This document shows positions 63,264 through 64,000 of a DNA stretch of 64,000 bases, piece after piece; position 1 is the stretch's first letter; each line of letters starts with the position of its first letter. The translations under genes and the position numbers were made by a program. Source of the DNA: Roseovarius nanhaiticus (GTDB lineage Bacteria; Pseudomonadota; Alphaproteobacteria; Rhodobacterales; Rhodobacteraceae); contig NZ_FTNV01000001.1 in assembly GCF_900156535.1 (NCBI RefSeq), positions 682,001-746,000 on the forward strand. Direction: 5' to 3'. Under the pieces are notes generated by a model. It ran no database searches, was not told where the DNA came from, and saw nothing but the letters and a program-made list of their open reading frames with translations.

Positions 63264-64000
63264 ATGAAACCATCATTTGTTGCAGCTGCGGTTGCGTCGA
63301 TCCTGGCCGTTGGCATTGCCGCGCCCAGCTTTGCCCAGACACCGCCGAACATGCTGGTCATCGCCAACCGGATCGACGACATCAAGACCTTCGATCCGGC
63401 CGAAAGCTTTGAATTCGCGGGCGCCGATGTCAGCCGGAATGTCTACCAGAAGCTGGTCAACTTCGATCCGCTCGACCTTGATGCCGGCTTTCAACCGCAA
63501 CTGGCCGAAAGCTGGGAGATTTCCGACGACGGCCTGACCATAACCTTCGCCATGGCCGAGGGCCACACCTTCGCCTCTGGCAACCCTGTCACGGCCAAGG
63601 ACGCGGAATTCTCGCTGCGCCGCGCGGTGATCTTGAACAAGACGCCGACCTTCATCCTGACGCAGTTCGGCTTCACGCCGGAAAATGTCGAACAGACAAT
63701 CAAGGCTACGGATGACAGTACATTGGTGCTGACGCTGGATAAACCCTATGCGCTGTCTTTCGTGCTGAACTGCCTGACCGCCACGATCGGCGGGATCGTC
63801 GACATGGAAACCGTCATGGCGAACGAAGAAGACGGCGACATGGGCAACGCATGGCTGCGCACCAACACCGCCGGATCCGGCCCCTACAAGGTCGTCGACT
63901 GGAAGCCGAGCGAAAGCGTGCTGCTTGACCTCAACCCCAATTACAGCGGCGAGACCCCGGCGATGGAACGGGTGATCGTTCAGCACATCCAGGAAAGCGC
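63264..64000 (+). CDS. Peptide ABC transporter substrate-binding protein (partial)
   Basis: N-terminal 245 codons of an SBP_bac_5 (DppA/OppA-type) periplasmic binding protein, cut by the right edge of the window. A signal peptide (KPSFVAAAVASILAVGIAAP, ending FAQT) precedes ANRIDDIKTFDPAES and YQKLVNFDPLD, both typical of the family, and LAESWEISDDGLTITF. The start follows AGGGAG. With the dipeptidase it suggests import and cleavage of dipeptides. The permease and ATPase genes would lie beyond the window. Confidence 0.92.
   Translation, partial: MKPSFVAAAVASILAVGIAAPSFAQTPPNMLVIANRIDDIKTFDPAESFEFAGADVSRNVYQKLVNFDPLDLDAGFQPQLAESWEISDDGLTITFAMAEGHTFASGNPVTAKDAEFSLRRAVILNKTPTFILTQFGFTPENVEQTIKATDDSTLVLTLDKPYALSFVLNCLTATIGGIVDMETVMANEEDGDMGNAWLRTNTAGSGPYKVVDWKPSESVLLDLNPNYSGETPAMERVIVQHIQES

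Overview
The window reads as part of the chromosome of a high-GC alphaproteobacterium of the order Rhodobacterales (Roseobacter-like). The evidence is the gene orders rpmH-rnpA-yidD / yidC-MOSC-engB-argB, crcB-RluA-HAD-ATP12 and aapJQMP, an ATP12 assembly factor, and a bacteriochlorophyll operon (bchE-bchJ), which suggests an anoxygenic phototroph. The assignment rests on gene content and order only.

Layout. 1-12.7 kb: accD (cut by the left edge), a CPBP membrane protease, ilvD, three conserved unknowns, rmuC, mutL, a class A PBP and the mlaA-mlaC pair. 13-18.1 kb: ridA, a glycerophosphodiester phosphodiesterase, a FemAB-like acyltransferase, phhB, then bchE-bchJ. The bchE leader carries two PpsR/CrtJ-type boxes and an overlapping FnrL-type box. 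18.2-25.2 kb: peroxiredoxin, ferredoxin reductase, rsmD, glycerate kinase, then the tightly overlapped crcB-RluA-HAD-ATP12 run. 25.4-29.9 kb: general L-amino-acid ABC transporter aapJQMP. 29.9-39 kb: a ferredoxin-like protein, argB, engB, MOSC protein, yidC, an EAL-domain protein, ttcA, sodC, yidD, rnpA and rpmH. 39-42.8 kb: a TVP38 protein paired with a MerA-like flavoprotein, an orphan histidine kinase and tRNA-Arg(ACG).

42.87-50.91 kb is an integrated element of about 8 kb in the 3' end of tRNA-Arg. The last 15 bp of the tRNA region (42866-42880) recur at 50897-50911. It carries a P4-type integrase next to the tRNA, an unknown protein, two small HTH proteins (one with a Cys4 zinc-ribbon-like part), a second tyrosine recombinase, and a more AT-rich cargo of three genes: a TylF-like methyltransferase, a beta-propeller glycosidase-like protein and a glycosyltransferase. 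The cargo suggests modification of a surface glycan.

50.9-64 kb is accessory chromosome: a frameshifted carboxymuconolactone decarboxylase remnant, an XRE-type regulator, a ProX-ProV-(ProW-ProW)-amidase operon for an unidentified, probably quaternary-amine-like amide substrate, a secreted unknown, a 2OG-Fe(II) oxygenase, a sulfotransferase, and a membrane dipeptidase next to a peptide-type ABC binding protein cut by the right edge. Several 0.4-0.7 kb stretches here hold nothing I can recognise. No CRISPR array, rRNA or replication origin was seen.
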